Source of the DNA: Kitasatospora sp. NBC_00240
Lineage (GTDB): Bacteria > Actinomycetota > Actinomycetes > Streptomycetales > Streptomycetaceae
Direction: 5' to 3'
DNA length: 64,000 nucleotides
NCBI RefSeq assembly: GCF_026342405.1
Contig: NZ_JAPEMU010000001.1
Coordinates: 558,001-622,000, forward strand
The notes below the pieces were generated by a model that did no database searches, was not told the DNA's origin, and was given only the letters and a program-made list of their open reading frames with translations. The position numbers and the translations under genes were made by a program. Shown here one piece after another: positions 41,737 through 51,767 of this stretch (positions are counted from its first letter, which is position 1; each line of letters begins with the position of its first letter).

Positions 41737-42690
41737 ATGAGCAGCCCCTCCGCGGTACCCGCCGGGCCACCGGCCGTCCTCCTCCCGTATCCGGCCGAGC
41801 AGGTCGGCGCGGCCGGCCTCGCGGCGGCCCTCTGGGACGGCCGGGGCGCTCCGCCTCCCGAAGGTGTGCTCCGGTCGGTGGAGTTCTTCGTCGTCCCGTA
41901 CACCCGGACCGCCGCCGCGCTGCCGCTGCTGGAGCGGATGCCCCGGCTGCGGGTCGTCCAGAGCCTGTCGGCCGGCGTCGACGACCTGCTGCCCTTCGTT
42001 CCCCCCGGGGTGACGCTCTGCAACGCCCGCGGTGTCCATGACGCGAGCACCGCCGAGCTGGCGGTAACGCTGATCCTCGCCGCGCTGCGCGGCGTGCCCG
42101 GCTTCGTCCGGGCCCAGGACCGCGAGGTGTGGCAGGGCGGCCATGCCACCGCGCTCGCCGACCGCACCGTCCTGCTCGTCGGCCACGGGTCCATCGGCGC
42201 CGCCGTCGAGGAGCGGCTCGTCCCCTTCGAATGCGACATCCTGCGGGTCGCGCGCACCGCCCGCGCCCATGCGCGAGGCCCGGTCCGGCCGCTGGCCGAC
42301 CTGATGGACCTGGTACCGCGCGCGGACGTGGTGGTGCTGACCCTCCCGCTGACGGCGCAGACGAGGGGGCTGGTGGACGCCCGGTTCCTGGCCGCGATGA
42401 AGGACGACGCGCTGCTGGTCAACGTCGCCAGGGGGCCGGTGGTGGACACCACCGCCCTGCTCGCGGAGCTGGAGCGCGGACGCCTCTCCGCCGCCCTGGA
42501 CGTCACCGACCCGGAGCCACTTCCCCCCGGCCACCCGCTCTGGCACGCCCCCCGCACCCTGATCAGCCCCCACGTGGGCGGCAACAGCACCGCCTTCCTG
42601 CCACGCGCCCTGCGCCTGATCCACAGCCAACTGGAGCGCCACCGCACGGGCGCGCCGCTGGCCAACGTGGTCACCGGGCCCGGTCACTGA
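41737..42690 (+). CDS. D-2-hydroxyacid dehydrogenase (NAD(P)-binding)
   Basis: 317 residues. Catalytic and binding motifs of the family: VVQSLSAGVDDL, NARGVHDASTAELAV, the NAD loop VGHGSIGAAV (GxGxxG variant), VNVARGPVVDTTAL (Arg), the DPEPLPPGHPLW acid and the SPHVGGN histidine. Reduces a 2-ketoacid or glyoxylate-like substrate; which one is not evident. It is divergent from gluconokinase. Confidence 0.9.
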   Translation: MSSPSAVPAGPPAVLLPYPAEQVGAAGLAAALWDGRGAPPPEGVLRSVEFFVVPYTRTAAALPLLERMPRLRVVQSLSAGVDDLLPFVPPGVTLCNARGVHDASTAELAVTLILAALRGVPGFVRAQDREVWQGGHATALADRTVLLVGHGSIGAAVEERLVPFECDILRVARTARAHARGPVRPLADLMDLVPRADVVVLTLPLTAQTRGLVDARFLAAMKDDALLVNVARGPVVDTTALLAELERGRLSAALDVTDPEPLPPGHPLWHAPRTLISPHVGGNSTAFLPRALRLIHSQLERHRTGAPLANVVTGPGH

Positions 42691-42840
42691 GGCCGCGGCC
42701 GCGACGTCGGCCGGGCGACGGCGGCAGCGTGGCGCCGCACCGAACGGGAGCCGACGAACGCGGTCAACCGTCGCAACAGGCGCGTCCGCCTCCCCTGGCC
42801 GATAGTGAAATCAAAGGATCGCTCCGACCTTGGGACGCTC

Positions 42841-44661
42841 ATGGATCGCTACCCGCCCATCGCCGAGCACGGCCTCATAGGCGACCTGCAGACCGCCGCA
42901 CTGGTGACTTCGCGGGGCGTCGTCGACTGGTTCGCCGCGCCCCGCTTCGACTCCCCGAGCATCTTCGCCGCCCTGCTCGACCACGACCGGGGCGGCTACT
43001 TCCGGATCGCGTCGGCGGACCCTGAGGCCAGCTGCAAGCAGCTGTACTACCCCGACACCGCCCTGCTGGTCACCCGCTTCATGTCACCCGACGGGGTGGG
43101 CGAGGTCATCGACTGGATGCCGCCCGACACCAGCCGCACCCCGACCGACCGGCACACCCTGCTCCGGACGGTCCGCACCGTTCGCGGCACCGTCCGCTTC
43201 GACCTGGAGTGCCGGCCCCGGTTCGACTACGGCCGGGCGACCCACACACTCGACCTGCGCCCCGATGTCGCCGTCTTCCAGGCGCCGGGTGTCCGCGCGT
43301 ACCTCAGGAGCACCTTCCCGGTCGAGCGTGACGGCGACGACCTGCGCGGCTCCGTCACGCTGAACATCGGGGAAGAGGCGGCGGTCGTCCTCACCGTCTG
43401 CGACCCCGACGGCGAGGCTCCTCCGCCGCCCACCGTCGACGGCATCACCCGACAGCTCTGGGAGGCCGCCGACTTCTGGCAGAAGTGGGTCCGCGGCTCC
43501 AACTACCGCGGCCGCTGGCCCGACATGGTCAACCGCTCCGCCATCACCCTCAAGCTCCTCACCTACGCCCCCACCGGCGCGCCGGTGGCCGCGGCGACCA
43601 TGGGCCTGCCCGAGCAGGTCGGCGGCGAGCGGAACTGGGACTACCGCTACACCTGGGTGCGCGACGGCTCGCTCTCCGTCCGCGCCCTGCTCGACCTCGG
43701 TTTCGTCGAGGAGGCGACCGACTTCACCCACTGGCTCGGGGACCGGCTGCGCGATTCCGCCGGCAAGGACGGCGAACCCCTGCAGATCATGTACCGGGTC
43801 GACGGCGAACCGCTGTTGACCGAGGAGATCCTCGGCCACCTGGAGGGGTACCGGGGTTCCGCGCCCGTGCGGCTGGGCAACGCGGCCGCCGACCAGCTGC
43901 AGCTGGACATCTACGGCGAGGCCCTCTACGCGCTGTCCGAGGGTCACGAGATCGCCAGCCAGGCCGGCTACCGGGGGTGGAAGGTGCTCTCCCGGACCCT
44001 GGACTGGCTGGCCGACTCCTGGGACCGCCCCGACGAGGGCATCTGGGAGACCCGCGGCGGCCGCCAGGACTTCACCTACAGCCGGGTCATGTGCTGGGCC
44101 GCCTTCGACCGCGGCCTGAGGCTGGCCGAGGACTTCCGCCGGCCCGCCGACACCGACCGCTGGAAGAAGGCCCGCGACGCCGTCCTGCTGCAGGTCATGG
44201 ACCGCGGATGGAGCGAGGACAAGCAGGCCTACGTCCAGCACTACGGCGGGGACCCGGTCCTGGACGCCTCGCTGCTGCTGATGCCCCGGGTCGGCTTCGT
44301 CGCCCCCCGGGACCCGTCCTGGCTGTCCACCCTGGACGCCATGGACCGCACCCTGGTCTCCGACAGCCTGGTCTACCGGTACGACCCGGCCGCCTCCCCC
44401 GACGGACTGCGCGGCTCCGAGGGCACGTTCAGCCTCTGCACCTTCCTCTACGTCGACGCCCTCGCCCGCGCCGGGCGTCTGCGCCCGGCGCGGTACACCT
44501 TCGAGAAGATGCACACCTACGCCAACCACGTCGGCCTCTTCGCCGAGGAGGTCGGCCCGAGCGGCGAGCAACTGGGCAACTTCCCACAGGCGTTCACCCA
44601 CCTGTCGCTCATCATGGCCGCCAGCACCCTGGACGAGGCGCTGGACCGGCAGTCCGGCTGA
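42841..44661 (+). CDS. Glycoside hydrolase family 15 (glucoamylase/trehalase-like)
   Basis: 606 residues from ATG 42841, which gives the usual N-terminus MDRYPPIAEHGLIGDLQTAA; a GTG at 42805 would add 12. An N-terminal beta domain precedes the (alpha/alpha)6 barrel with NWDYRYTWVRDGSLSVRALL, IYGEALYAL and a catalytic-Glu region near FAEEVGPSGEQLGNFPQAFT. Actinobacterial enzymes of this type include trehalases. No signal peptide, so cytoplasmic. It starts an operon with cyclase-like and GMC genes. Confidence 0.9.
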   Translation: MDRYPPIAEHGLIGDLQTAALVTSRGVVDWFAAPRFDSPSIFAALLDHDRGGYFRIASADPEASCKQLYYPDTALLVTRFMSPDGVGEVIDWMPPDTSRTPTDRHTLLRTVRTVRGTVRFDLECRPRFDYGRATHTLDLRPDVAVFQAPGVRAYLRSTFPVERDGDDLRGSVTLNIGEEAAVVLTVCDPDGEAPPPPTVDGITRQLWEAADFWQKWVRGSNYRGRWPDMVNRSAITLKLLTYAPTGAPVAAATMGLPEQVGGERNWDYRYTWVRDGSLSVRALLDLGFVEEATDFTHWLGDRLRDSAGKDGEPLQIMYRVDGEPLLTEEILGHLEGYRGSAPVRLGNAAADQLQLDIYGEALYALSEGHEIASQAGYRGWKVLSRTLDWLADSWDRPDEGIWETRGGRQDFTYSRVMCWAAFDRGLRLAEDFRRPADTDRWKKARDAVLLQVMDRGWSEDKQAYVQHYGGDPVLDASLLLMPRVGFVAPRDPSWLSTLDAMDRTLVSDSLVYRYDPAASPDGLRGSEGTFSLCTFLYVDALARAGRLRPARYTFEKMHTYANHVGLFAEEVGPSGEQLGNFPQAFTHLSLIMAASTLDEALDRQSG

Positions 44662-44681
44662 CCCGGCCCGAGGAGTTGTTC

Positions 44682-45623
44682 ATGCGAGCGCAGCATCAGC
44701 GGAGCCGCCCCTTACGCCAGAGCCATGACGAGTTCACGGCCCTGTACCGGCGGTTGCGGCAGGCCTCCGTCGGCGGCGCCCGGGGCGCGTTGGACAGCAT
44801 CACCCCGGAGCACGTCCGGGCCGCGGCGCGCGAAGTGCGCCTCGGCCTGACGGTGACGATGGCCGCGGCGGTCGAGACCGAGCCCGCTCCCGACAATCCG
44901 CAGCCCGCCGGCCACACGCTGACCGGGCCGCCCGAGGACGAGGAGCACGCCCACGGGCTGCACTTCGCCACCGACCGCTTCGGCATGAACGTGCACGGCG
45001 ACGCCGACAGCCACCTGGACGCCCTGTGCCACGTGGTCTACGACGGCACCCTGTACGGCGGCGTCCCCGCCACCACCGTCACCCCGGAAGGCGCCACCGC
45101 GCTCTCGGTGGAGGTGGCGCGCAACGGGATCGTGGGCCGGGGCGTCCTGCTCGACGTCCCGCGCCTGCGCGGCGTGCCCTGGCTGGAGCCCGGTGACCAC
45201 GTGACCGCCGACGACCTGCTCGCCGCCGAGGCGGCCCAGGACGTCCGGGCCGGTGAGGGCGACCTGCTGTTCGTCCGGGTCGGCCACCGGCGCAGGCGGA
45301 TCGAGAAGGGCCCGTGGGACGCGGCGCACAGCAGGGCCGGCCTGCACCCGACCGCCCTGGAGTTGCTCGCCGAGCGCCGGGTCGCGGTCCTCGGCAGCGA
45401 CGGCAACAACGACACGGCCCCCAGCGTCACGGACGGCGTGGATTTCCCGGTTCACGTGCTGGCGATCCACGCGCTCGGCCTCCACCTGCTCGACTACCTC
45501 CAGTTCGAGGACCTGGCACCGGTCTGCGCGCGGGAGGGCCGGTGGTCGTTCCTGTGCGTGATCGCCCCGCTGCGCCTCCCCCACGCGACCGGATCGCCCG
45601 TCAACCCCGTCGCGGTCCTCTGA
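44682..45623 (+). CDS. Cyclase-family (PF04199) metal-dependent hydrolase
   Basis: 313 residues. Metal site motif FGMNVHGDADSHLDALCHVV (the HxxxDxxxH set of the kynurenine-formamidase-like cyclase family), GRGVLLDVPRLRGV, VRVGHRRRR and LGSDGNNDTAPS. Family members hydrolyse formamides or carbonyl-imidates. The ATG at 44682 follows GAGGAG, 20 nt after the GH15 stop. Substrate unknown. Confidence 0.85.
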   Translation: MRAQHQRSRPLRQSHDEFTALYRRLRQASVGGARGALDSITPEHVRAAAREVRLGLTVTMAAAVETEPAPDNPQPAGHTLTGPPEDEEHAHGLHFATDRFGMNVHGDADSHLDALCHVVYDGTLYGGVPATTVTPEGATALSVEVARNGIVGRGVLLDVPRLRGVPWLEPGDHVTADDLLAAEAAQDVRAGEGDLLFVRVGHRRRRIEKGPWDAAHSRAGLHPTALELLAERRVAVLGSDGNNDTAPSVTDGVDFPVHVLAIHALGLHLLDYLQFEDLAPVCAREGRWSFLCVIAPLRLPHATGSPVNPVAVL

Positions 45624-45685
45624 CCCGACGATCCACCGCCAGACCCCCTTCCGACGACATCTCCGACGACATCGAGGTGGCCGAC

Positions 45686-47266
45686 ATGGCCGACGACCAG
45701 CACTACGACGTCATCATCATCGGCACCGGCGCGGGCGGCGGTACTCTCGCGCACCGGCTCGCGCCCACCGGCAAGCGGATCCTCATCCTGGAACGCGGCG
45801 GCTACCTCCCCCGCGAGCGCGACAACTGGGAGTCCACCGCGGTCTTCGTCAAGGGCAAGTACCGCGCCCCCGAGTTCTGGTACGATAAACACGGCGACCG
45901 GTTCCCGCCCGAGGTCAACTACTACGTCGGCGGGAACACCAAGTTCTACGGAGCCGCGCTCTTCCGCCTGCGCCCCGAGGACTTCGGCGAGATCCGCCAC
46001 CACGGCGGTCTCTCCCCCGCCTGGCCGATCCGCTACGAGGACCTGGAGCCCTACTACACCCAGGCCGAGCACCTCTACCTCGTCCACGGACACCACGGCG
46101 AGGACCCGGGCGAGGGCCCGGTCAGCGCCCAGTACGCGTACCCGCCCGTCCAGCACGAGCCACGGATCCAACAGCTCAGCGACGACCTGGAGAAGCACGG
46201 CCTGCACCCCTTCCACCTGCCGATCGGCGTCAATCTCACCCAGGACGCCAAGGGCGGTGCGACCCACGAGAGCGTCTGCATCCGCTGCAACAGGGTCGAC
46301 GGATTCCCCTGTCTCGTCCGTGCGAAGTCCGACTCCGAGGTGATCTGCGTCGAGCCGGCGTTGGAGCACGACAACGTCAGCATGGTCACCGGCGCCAACG
46401 TCCGGAAGCTGGAGACGGACGACGGTGGCCGCACCGTGACCGCGGTGGTCGCCGAGCTGGAGGACGGCTCCGAGGCACGCTTCCGCGGCGATGTCGTCGT
46501 GGTCGCCTGCGGTGCGGTCAACTCCGCCGCACTGCTGCTGCGTTCGGCGAACGAGCAGCACCCCCGCGGGCTGGCCAACAGCTCCGACACGGTCGGCCGC
46601 AACTACATGCGGCACAACAACCTGGCGCTGATGGCGGTCTCCGAGGAGCCGAACGACACCCAGTTCCAGAAGACCCTTGCGCTGAACGACTGGTACCTCG
46701 GGGCGGACGACTGGGAGTTCCCGCTCGGCGGCATCCAGATGCTCGGCAAGTCGGACTCCGACCAGATCAAGGGCGAGGCACCCCGCTGGGCCGGACTCGC
46801 CTCCCCCGACATGCCGTTCGAGGTCCTCGCCCACCACGCCGTCGACTTCTGGCTCTGCGGTGAGGACCTCCCCCAGCCGGGCAACCGCGTCACGCTCGAC
46901 GACAACGGCGACATCCACCTGGCGCTCGACGAGAAGAACAACATCGAGGGGCTGAAGCGGCTGCAGCACAAGCTGCGGGGCATGCTCGGCAAGCTCGGCA
47001 TGCACCCGCACCACCTGCTGCCGCACAGCCTCTACCTGCACAAGGGCATGCCGATCGGCGCCACCGCCCACCAGGCCGGCACCGTCCGGTTCGGCACCGA
47101 CCCGGCGAACTCGGCCCTCGACGTCCACTGCAAGGCCCACGACCTCGACAACCTCTACGTCGTGGACACCAGCTTCTTCCCGAGCATCGGCGCCGTGAAC
47201 CCGTCCCTCACCGCGATCGCCAACGCCCTGCGCGTCGGCGACCACATCGCCGAACGCCTCCGCTGA
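45686..47266 (+). CDS. GMC-family FAD oxidoreductase
   Basis: 526 residues. FAD loop IIIGTGAGGGTLAHRLAPTG then ILILERGGYLPRE; VNYYVGGNTKFYGAALFRLR; C-terminal VDTSFFPSIGAVNPSLTAIA with the HxxGT-like HQAGTVRFG. Such enzymes oxidise alcohols or sugars using O2 or quinone. With the GH15 and cyclase genes it suggests release and then oxidation of a sugar (inference). The ATG at 45686 lies 62 nt after the cyclase gene. A strong terminator follows. Confidence 0.88.
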   Translation: MADDQHYDVIIIGTGAGGGTLAHRLAPTGKRILILERGGYLPRERDNWESTAVFVKGKYRAPEFWYDKHGDRFPPEVNYYVGGNTKFYGAALFRLRPEDFGEIRHHGGLSPAWPIRYEDLEPYYTQAEHLYLVHGHHGEDPGEGPVSAQYAYPPVQHEPRIQQLSDDLEKHGLHPFHLPIGVNLTQDAKGGATHESVCIRCNRVDGFPCLVRAKSDSEVICVEPALEHDNVSMVTGANVRKLETDDGGRTVTAVVAELEDGSEARFRGDVVVVACGAVNSAALLLRSANEQHPRGLANSSDTVGRNYMRHNNLALMAVSEEPNDTQFQKTLALNDWYLGADDWEFPLGGIQMLGKSDSDQIKGEAPRWAGLASPDMPFEVLAHHAVDFWLCGEDLPQPGNRVTLDDNGDIHLALDEKNNIEGLKRLQHKLRGMLGKLGMHPHHLLPHSLYLHKGMPIGATAHQAGTVRFGTDPANSALDVHCKAHDLDNLYVVDTSFFPSIGAVNPSLTAIANALRVGDHIAERLR

Positions 47267-47290
47267 GCGGTTCCGGCCGAGCCGCCCGCA

Positions 47291-47334
47291 CGTCGGCAGG
47301 ATCGTCCCGGACCTCCGGCGCGATCCTGCCGACG
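47291..47334. terminator. Bidirectional terminator with perfect 14-bp stem
   Basis: CGTCGGCAGGATCG (47291-47304) and CGATCCTGCCGACG (47321-47334) pair perfectly across 16 nt. It lies between the convergent GMC gene (stop 47266) and the antiporter gene (stop 47350). It is the clearest terminator in the window. Confidence 0.85.
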
Positions 47335-47349
47335 CGCGCGCCCGCGGGG

Positions 47350-49116
47350 CTACTTCAAGGAACCGGCCGAGGGTGTCAGCAGGATGGCGGTGTCGCCGGC
47401 GCCGGCCGTCGGCGCGCCGGTCTCGGTGGCCGCGGTGAGCTTTCCGTCCGGCCGCACCACGAACAGCACCTCGTGTCCGGCCGGGATGTCCCCCTCGACC
47501 CGGTGGGTGACGATGCGGGCACCGTCCGCGTACCGATGGGCCAGTTCGGGCCGGTTGAGACCGTGGCCGAACAGCGCCTCGCTGCCCGTGTAGGGGGCGA
47601 CCACGCCATGGCTTCGGGTGGGCGGCGCCAGGCGGTGGACGGGCCCCTCGACCGTCTCCTTGAGCGTCATGAAGGCGAGGGCGTTGAAATCGTCCTCGTC
47701 CGTGAGCAGCAGGACATCCGTGATGCCCTCCAACTCGGCGCCCGCACCGCTGGCGGCGGCGAGCAGTTCGCCGGGGGCCAGGTCCAGACCGGCGTCGGTG
47801 ATGCTGCGTCGCTGGCGGTCGAGGCCCGCCCACATGAGCACGTCCAGGCCCGCCGAGCGCAGGGCGCGGCCCAGCTCGACCACCCAGGGGTCGCCGCCGA
47901 CCAGCAGCGGGCGCGAGCGCGCCGAGCGGCGCACGCCCAGCCGCCGGGCGACCGGGAGCGCCGTCAGGCCGTACACCATCACGGTCGCGACGATCACCAC
48001 GAAGGTGGCCGGAAGGATCTTCTCCGCGCCGCCGATGCCGGCTTGAACGAGTGCGACGGAGAAGGTGGAGGCGGTGGCCGCGGCGACGATGCCGCGCGGC
48101 GCCATCCAGCCGATGAACCAGCGTTCCCGGAAGGTGACGTCGGTCCGGGCGGTGGCGAGCAGCGCCACCAGGGGTCTGACCACCACGACGAGGACGGCGA
48201 CCAGGCCGAGGGCGGGCAGTGCCACGTGGCGCAGGGACTGCGGGGTGACGGTGGCCGAGATGGAGATGAACAGCAGGCCGATGATCAGCGAGACCAGCGT
48301 CTCGAAGAAGGGCCGGCGGGCCGGGATGTCCAGCCCCGGCAGATTGGCCAGGGCCATCCCCATGACGACGGCGGCGATCAGCCCGGTGTCGTCCCGGAAG
48401 GCGTCGCAGACTCCTGCCACCGCGACCACGGCGCCGAGTTGGACCGTGGTGCCGAGGACCTCGTCGAGGGTGAGGCGGCGCAGCAGCAGCCAGAGCAGTG
48501 CGGCCCCGACGGCGCCGCCGGCCAGCCCGACGGCCGCGCTGCCGCAGAACTTGCCGATCTGGCTGGCGAGGCCGTGTTGTCCGCCGGCCAGGACGCCGTG
48601 GAAGACGAGGGCCCCGAGGATGCCGCCGAGCGGGTCGATCAGGGAGCCCTCCCAGACGAGGACGCGCTGCAGCCGTTCGGTCGGGCGGACGAAGTTGAGC
48701 AGCGGCCCGACGACGGTCGGGCCGCTGACGACGAGGATCGCGCCCAGCATCACGGCGGCGCTCAGCGACATGCCGATGACGGGGACGGCGAGCAGGGCCG
48801 CCGACACCCAGGTGACCAGCGCCCCGATCCAGATCAGCCGGACCACGACCCTGCGGTTGTGGCCCTTGAGGTGGCGAAGGTCGAGTCCGAGTCCCGCGTC
48901 GTAGAGGATCACCGCGACGGCGAGGGAGACCAGGGGGGAGAACGCGGGGCCCAGCAGATTCTCGGGATTGACGACGTCGGTCAGCGTGCCCGCGACGAAT
49001 CCGGCCGGCAGCAGGAGGAGGATCGCCGGGACCCGCAGCAGGCTCGCCACCAGCTGGGACCCGACGGCCAGGGCCACGATCAGCGAGGTGCCGAGCAGGA
49101 TCTGACTTGTTGTCAT
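47350..49116 (-). CDS. CPA-family cation:proton antiporter
   Basis: 588 residues. About twelve membrane helices (~5-390) with LYDAGLGLDLRHLKGHNRRV, DPLGGILGALVFHG and WFIGWMAPRGIVAAATASTF, as in NhaP-type Na+(K+)/H+ antiporters. A C-terminal TrkA-N/TrkA-C-like regulatory region follows (DVLLLTDEDDFNALAFMTLK; GHEVLFVVRPDGKL), which normally binds nucleotides. Probable K+ or Na+ efflux. ATG at 49116 after GAAGGA. Confidence 0.88.
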   Translation of the reverse strand: MTTSQILLGTSLIVALAVGSQLVASLLRVPAILLLLPAGFVAGTLTDVVNPENLLGPAFSPLVSLAVAVILYDAGLGLDLRHLKGHNRRVVVRLIWIGALVTWVSAALLAVPVIGMSLSAAVMLGAILVVSGPTVVGPLLNFVRPTERLQRVLVWEGSLIDPLGGILGALVFHGVLAGGQHGLASQIGKFCGSAAVGLAGGAVGAALLWLLLRRLTLDEVLGTTVQLGAVVAVAGVCDAFRDDTGLIAAVVMGMALANLPGLDIPARRPFFETLVSLIIGLLFISISATVTPQSLRHVALPALGLVAVLVVVVRPLVALLATARTDVTFRERWFIGWMAPRGIVAAATASTFSVALVQAGIGGAEKILPATFVVIVATVMVYGLTALPVARRLGVRRSARSRPLLVGGDPWVVELGRALRSAGLDVLMWAGLDRQRRSITDAGLDLAPGELLAAASGAGAELEGITDVLLLTDEDDFNALAFMTLKETVEGPVHRLAPPTRSHGVVAPYTGSEALFGHGLNRPELAHRYADGARIVTHRVEGDIPAGHEVLFVVRPDGKLTAATETGAPTAGAGDTAILLTPSAGSLK

Positions 49117-49284
49117 CGCCGTCCTTCCTTCGAGGCCGTCCCACGTGACGAGTTGGTGGATGCTCGACCTCGGGCGAGAGGGTGGCGCAGACCCGCATCG
49201 CCGGCAGGCCGGCGCCGGCGAGCAGGCGGAAGGCCGAGCCGTGGAAGGTCGGGAACCATGCTCACCGCTCGCCGCGGTCAGCGG

Positions 49285-50304
49285 TCATTCGGCCACGTCC
49301 TCGTCGGTGAGGGGCTCCAGCACGCCATGGGTGTCGAGGCGGTAGAGGACGACGAGGGCCGGGCCGATGAACACGAGGGCGACGGCGGCGACGACGAGCA
49401 TCCACTGGAGCGGTGCGTCAGCCCCCGCGCCCTGCTGGACGGTCAGCGAGGTGGGTACCAGGTAGGGCCGTTGGGCGAAGCCCCAGGCGGCGACCAGCAG
49501 TGCCACGACGGCCACCGAGCTGTACCGCGCCCAGCCGGCGGCCTGGCCGGCGACCAGCCACACCGAAAGCGCGAGGGCCACCACGGCGGCGATGACGAGA
49601 GCCAGTCCGGCGCCGTGGGTGAGCCCGTGGTGGACGTAGCTCGCGTGCGGGTCGGTCACCACCAGGCCGATCACCCCCAGGGCCAGCAGCACTGCGGCGG
49701 CGATCCGGGCGCGGAGCCGGAAGTAGCCGACGAGGTCGTGGGCCTCGAAACGGCGGGCGTCCACCGTGAGGAAGACCGCGCCCAGGAAGGCGGTGGCGGC
49801 GACGGTGATCAGGCCGGCCATGATCGACGTGGTGTTGGCCCAGGCGTCGGCCGAGGCGGTGGTGCCGGGCGAGACCCGTCCGGAGGCCACCCCGCCGATG
49901 ACCGTGCCCAGGAAGAACGGGGTGAGCAGCGACGAGACGGCGAACACGGCGCCGTAGATCCGGCGGGCCGCGAGGCGCCTGGTGGGTTTGCGCAGGGCGA
50001 AACCGGCGCCGCGCAGCACCATGCCGACGGCCGCGAGCGCGAGCGGCAGCCACAGCGCGGTGAAGACGGTCTGGAAGAAGACCGGGAAGCCGGTCCACAT
50101 GACGACCAGGGTGAAGATCAGCCAGACGTTGTTGACCTCCCAGACGGGGGCCATGGCGTGGTCGACCAGCCAGCGCGGGCGCTTTCCGCGCTCGGCGCCG
50201 CCGGCGAGGAGATCCCAGAACCCGGCGCCGTAGTCGACGCCGCCGCCGCAGGCGTAGGCGGCGACCGCGAGCAGCAGGATCCAGGCGACGACGGTGGCGG
50301 TCAC
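49285..50304 (-). CDS. cydB: Cytochrome bd ubiquinol/menaquinol oxidase subunit II
   Basis: 339 residues, ~8-9 membrane helices. ACGGGVDYGAGFWDLLAGGA, HAMAPVWEVNNVWLIF and FPVFFQTVFTALWLPLAL match CydB. It forms the high-affinity bd oxidase with CydA and supports respiration at low oxygen. The GTG at 50304 overlaps the cydA stop. cydCD is not in the window. Confidence 0.93.
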   Translation of the reverse strand: MTATVVAWILLLAVAAYACGGGVDYGAGFWDLLAGGAERGKRPRWLVDHAMAPVWEVNNVWLIFTLVVMWTGFPVFFQTVFTALWLPLALAAVGMVLRGAGFALRKPTRRLAARRIYGAVFAVSSLLTPFFLGTVIGGVASGRVSPGTTASADAWANTTSIMAGLITVAATAFLGAVFLTVDARRFEAHDLVGYFRLRARIAAAVLLALGVIGLVVTDPHASYVHHGLTHGAGLALVIAAVVALALSVWLVAGQAAGWARYSSVAVVALLVAAWGFAQRPYLVPTSLTVQQGAGADAPLQWMLVVAAVALVFIGPALVVLYRLDTHGVLEPLTDEDVAE

Positions 50305-51767
50305 AGGTCGCTCCCGGGTGCTCGGTTCTCGCCCGGGCCGGTGGTGGTGGCCGGTTCCGGGCGTGGGCCGTAGGGGGTGTCCGTCTCCGGGCCCTCCGCG
50401 TGGGCCCGGGCGGAGCCCGCGTCGGCGAGGCGCCAGCGGGTGCGCATCTTGAGCAGCACGGCGAGGAAGGAACCGAGGACGAGCACGTAGACCGTGACGA
50501 CGATGCCGAACATCGTCCACAGGGAGGCGGCGCCGGTGGGGGTGACGGCCTCGGAGACGCGCATGTTCTGGTAGACGATCCAGGGCTGGCGGCCGACCTC
50601 GGTGGTGATCCAGCCGCATTCCACGGTGATCACGCTGGCGACGCCGGCGGCGGCGGCGCAGCGGAAGAACCACCGGGACTTCGGCAGGTCGCGGCGTCGC
50701 CACCAGCACCAGGCGTACCAGAGCGCCAGCAGGATCAGGACGCTGCCGATGGTCGCCATGATGTCGAAGGCCCAGTGGGTGATGGTCGCCTGGGTGGCCG
50801 TGGGGCGGTCGTCGGCGGCCACCGAGCTGAGCCCGGTGACCTGCGTGTCCGGCGTGAACCCGGCGAGGATGGAGTCGAGTTGGGGGATCTTGAGGCCGCC
50901 CTTGACAGTGCCGTCCTCCTGGAGGCGCCCGAACAGGTACTCCGGCACGTGGGTGTCGGTGTCCCAGACCAGCTCGGCGGCCGCGAACTTGATCGGCTGC
51001 TTGTGGAAGATCTGCCGCGCGATGTTGTCCCCGAGGAAGAACTGCAGGGGGGTGAGGATCGCGGCGACGGTGAACGGCACGGTGAAGCCGAGCCGGTGGT
51101 AGCGGTCACGGCGGCCGCGCAGCCAGCCGACCGCGTACACCCCGGCCACCACGTATCCGGCGGTGAGGAACATCGCCACCACGAAGTGCCAGTACTCCGG
51201 GCCGAACATGGGGGTGAAGATCGCCTGTTGGACGCTGACGTTCACCGGTCTGCCGGAGGAGTCGAGGGTGAAGCCCTGCGGGGTGTTCATCCAGGAGTTG
51301 GCGGCGATGATGCCGAACGCGCCCATCAGCGCCGTGAGCGGAAGCGGCACGCCCAGCCAGAAGTGCGTCCAGGGCTTCAGCCGGCGCCAGCCGTACAGGT
51401 AGATGGCGATCAGGATCGCCTCCAGGAAGAACGCCCACCCCTCGACGCCGAAGCCGAGGCCGAAGACATCACCCCAGCGGCCCATCATGCCGGGCCACAG
51501 CAGGCCGAACTCCAACGAGAGCACCGTGCCGGTGACGATGCCGACGGCGAACTGCACGGCCATCACGGCCGACCACCGACGGGCCAGCAGCATGGCGGTC
51601 GGGTCGGCCTTCCGCAGACCGCGGTGGTGCATGAGCAGCGTGATGAACGGCAGTGCCACACCGAACGGCACCAGCATGATGTGGGAGGCCAGGGTGAACG
51701 CCATCAGCTCCCGGGCGGGGAGCAGCTGCGCGGGGGTTTCGGCCAACAGGTGTGCTGTGGTGCTCAT
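50301..51767 (-). CDS. cydA: Cytochrome bd oxidase subunit I
   Basis: 488 residues, nine membrane helices. Haem-ligand region TLASHIMLVPFGVALP, the quinol-binding GRxQPW-like motif GRQPWIVYQNMRV, EFGLLWPGMMGRWGDVFG and HKQPIKFAAAELVW. The Q-loop after this motif is short, as in CIO-type and many actinobacterial enzymes. The tail of ~35 residues is Pro/Glu-rich. The start at 51767 is preceded by GAGGCCCGT. Confidence 0.95.
   Translation of the reverse strand: MSTTAHLLAETPAQLLPARELMAFTLASHIMLVPFGVALPFITLLMHHRGLRKADPTAMLLARRWSAVMAVQFAVGIVTGTVLSLEFGLLWPGMMGRWGDVFGLGFGVEGWAFFLEAILIAIYLYGWRRLKPWTHFWLGVPLPLTALMGAFGIIAANSWMNTPQGFTLDSSGRPVNVSVQQAIFTPMFGPEYWHFVVAMFLTAGYVVAGVYAVGWLRGRRDRYHRLGFTVPFTVAAILTPLQFFLGDNIARQIFHKQPIKFAAAELVWDTDTHVPEYLFGRLQEDGTVKGGLKIPQLDSILAGFTPDTQVTGLSSVAADDRPTATQATITHWAFDIMATIGSVLILLALWYAWCWWRRRDLPKSRWFFRCAAAAGVASVITVECGWITTEVGRQPWIVYQNMRVSEAVTPTGAASLWTMFGIVVTVYVLVLGSFLAVLLKMRTRWRLADAGSARAHAEGPETDTPYGPRPEPATTTGPGENRAPGSDL

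Noticed and set aside
47473..50373. 966-codon frame opposite the antiporter and cydB genes
   Set aside because: Translation is repetitive Asp/Gly/Glu/Gln and spans two well-supported opposite-strand genes.
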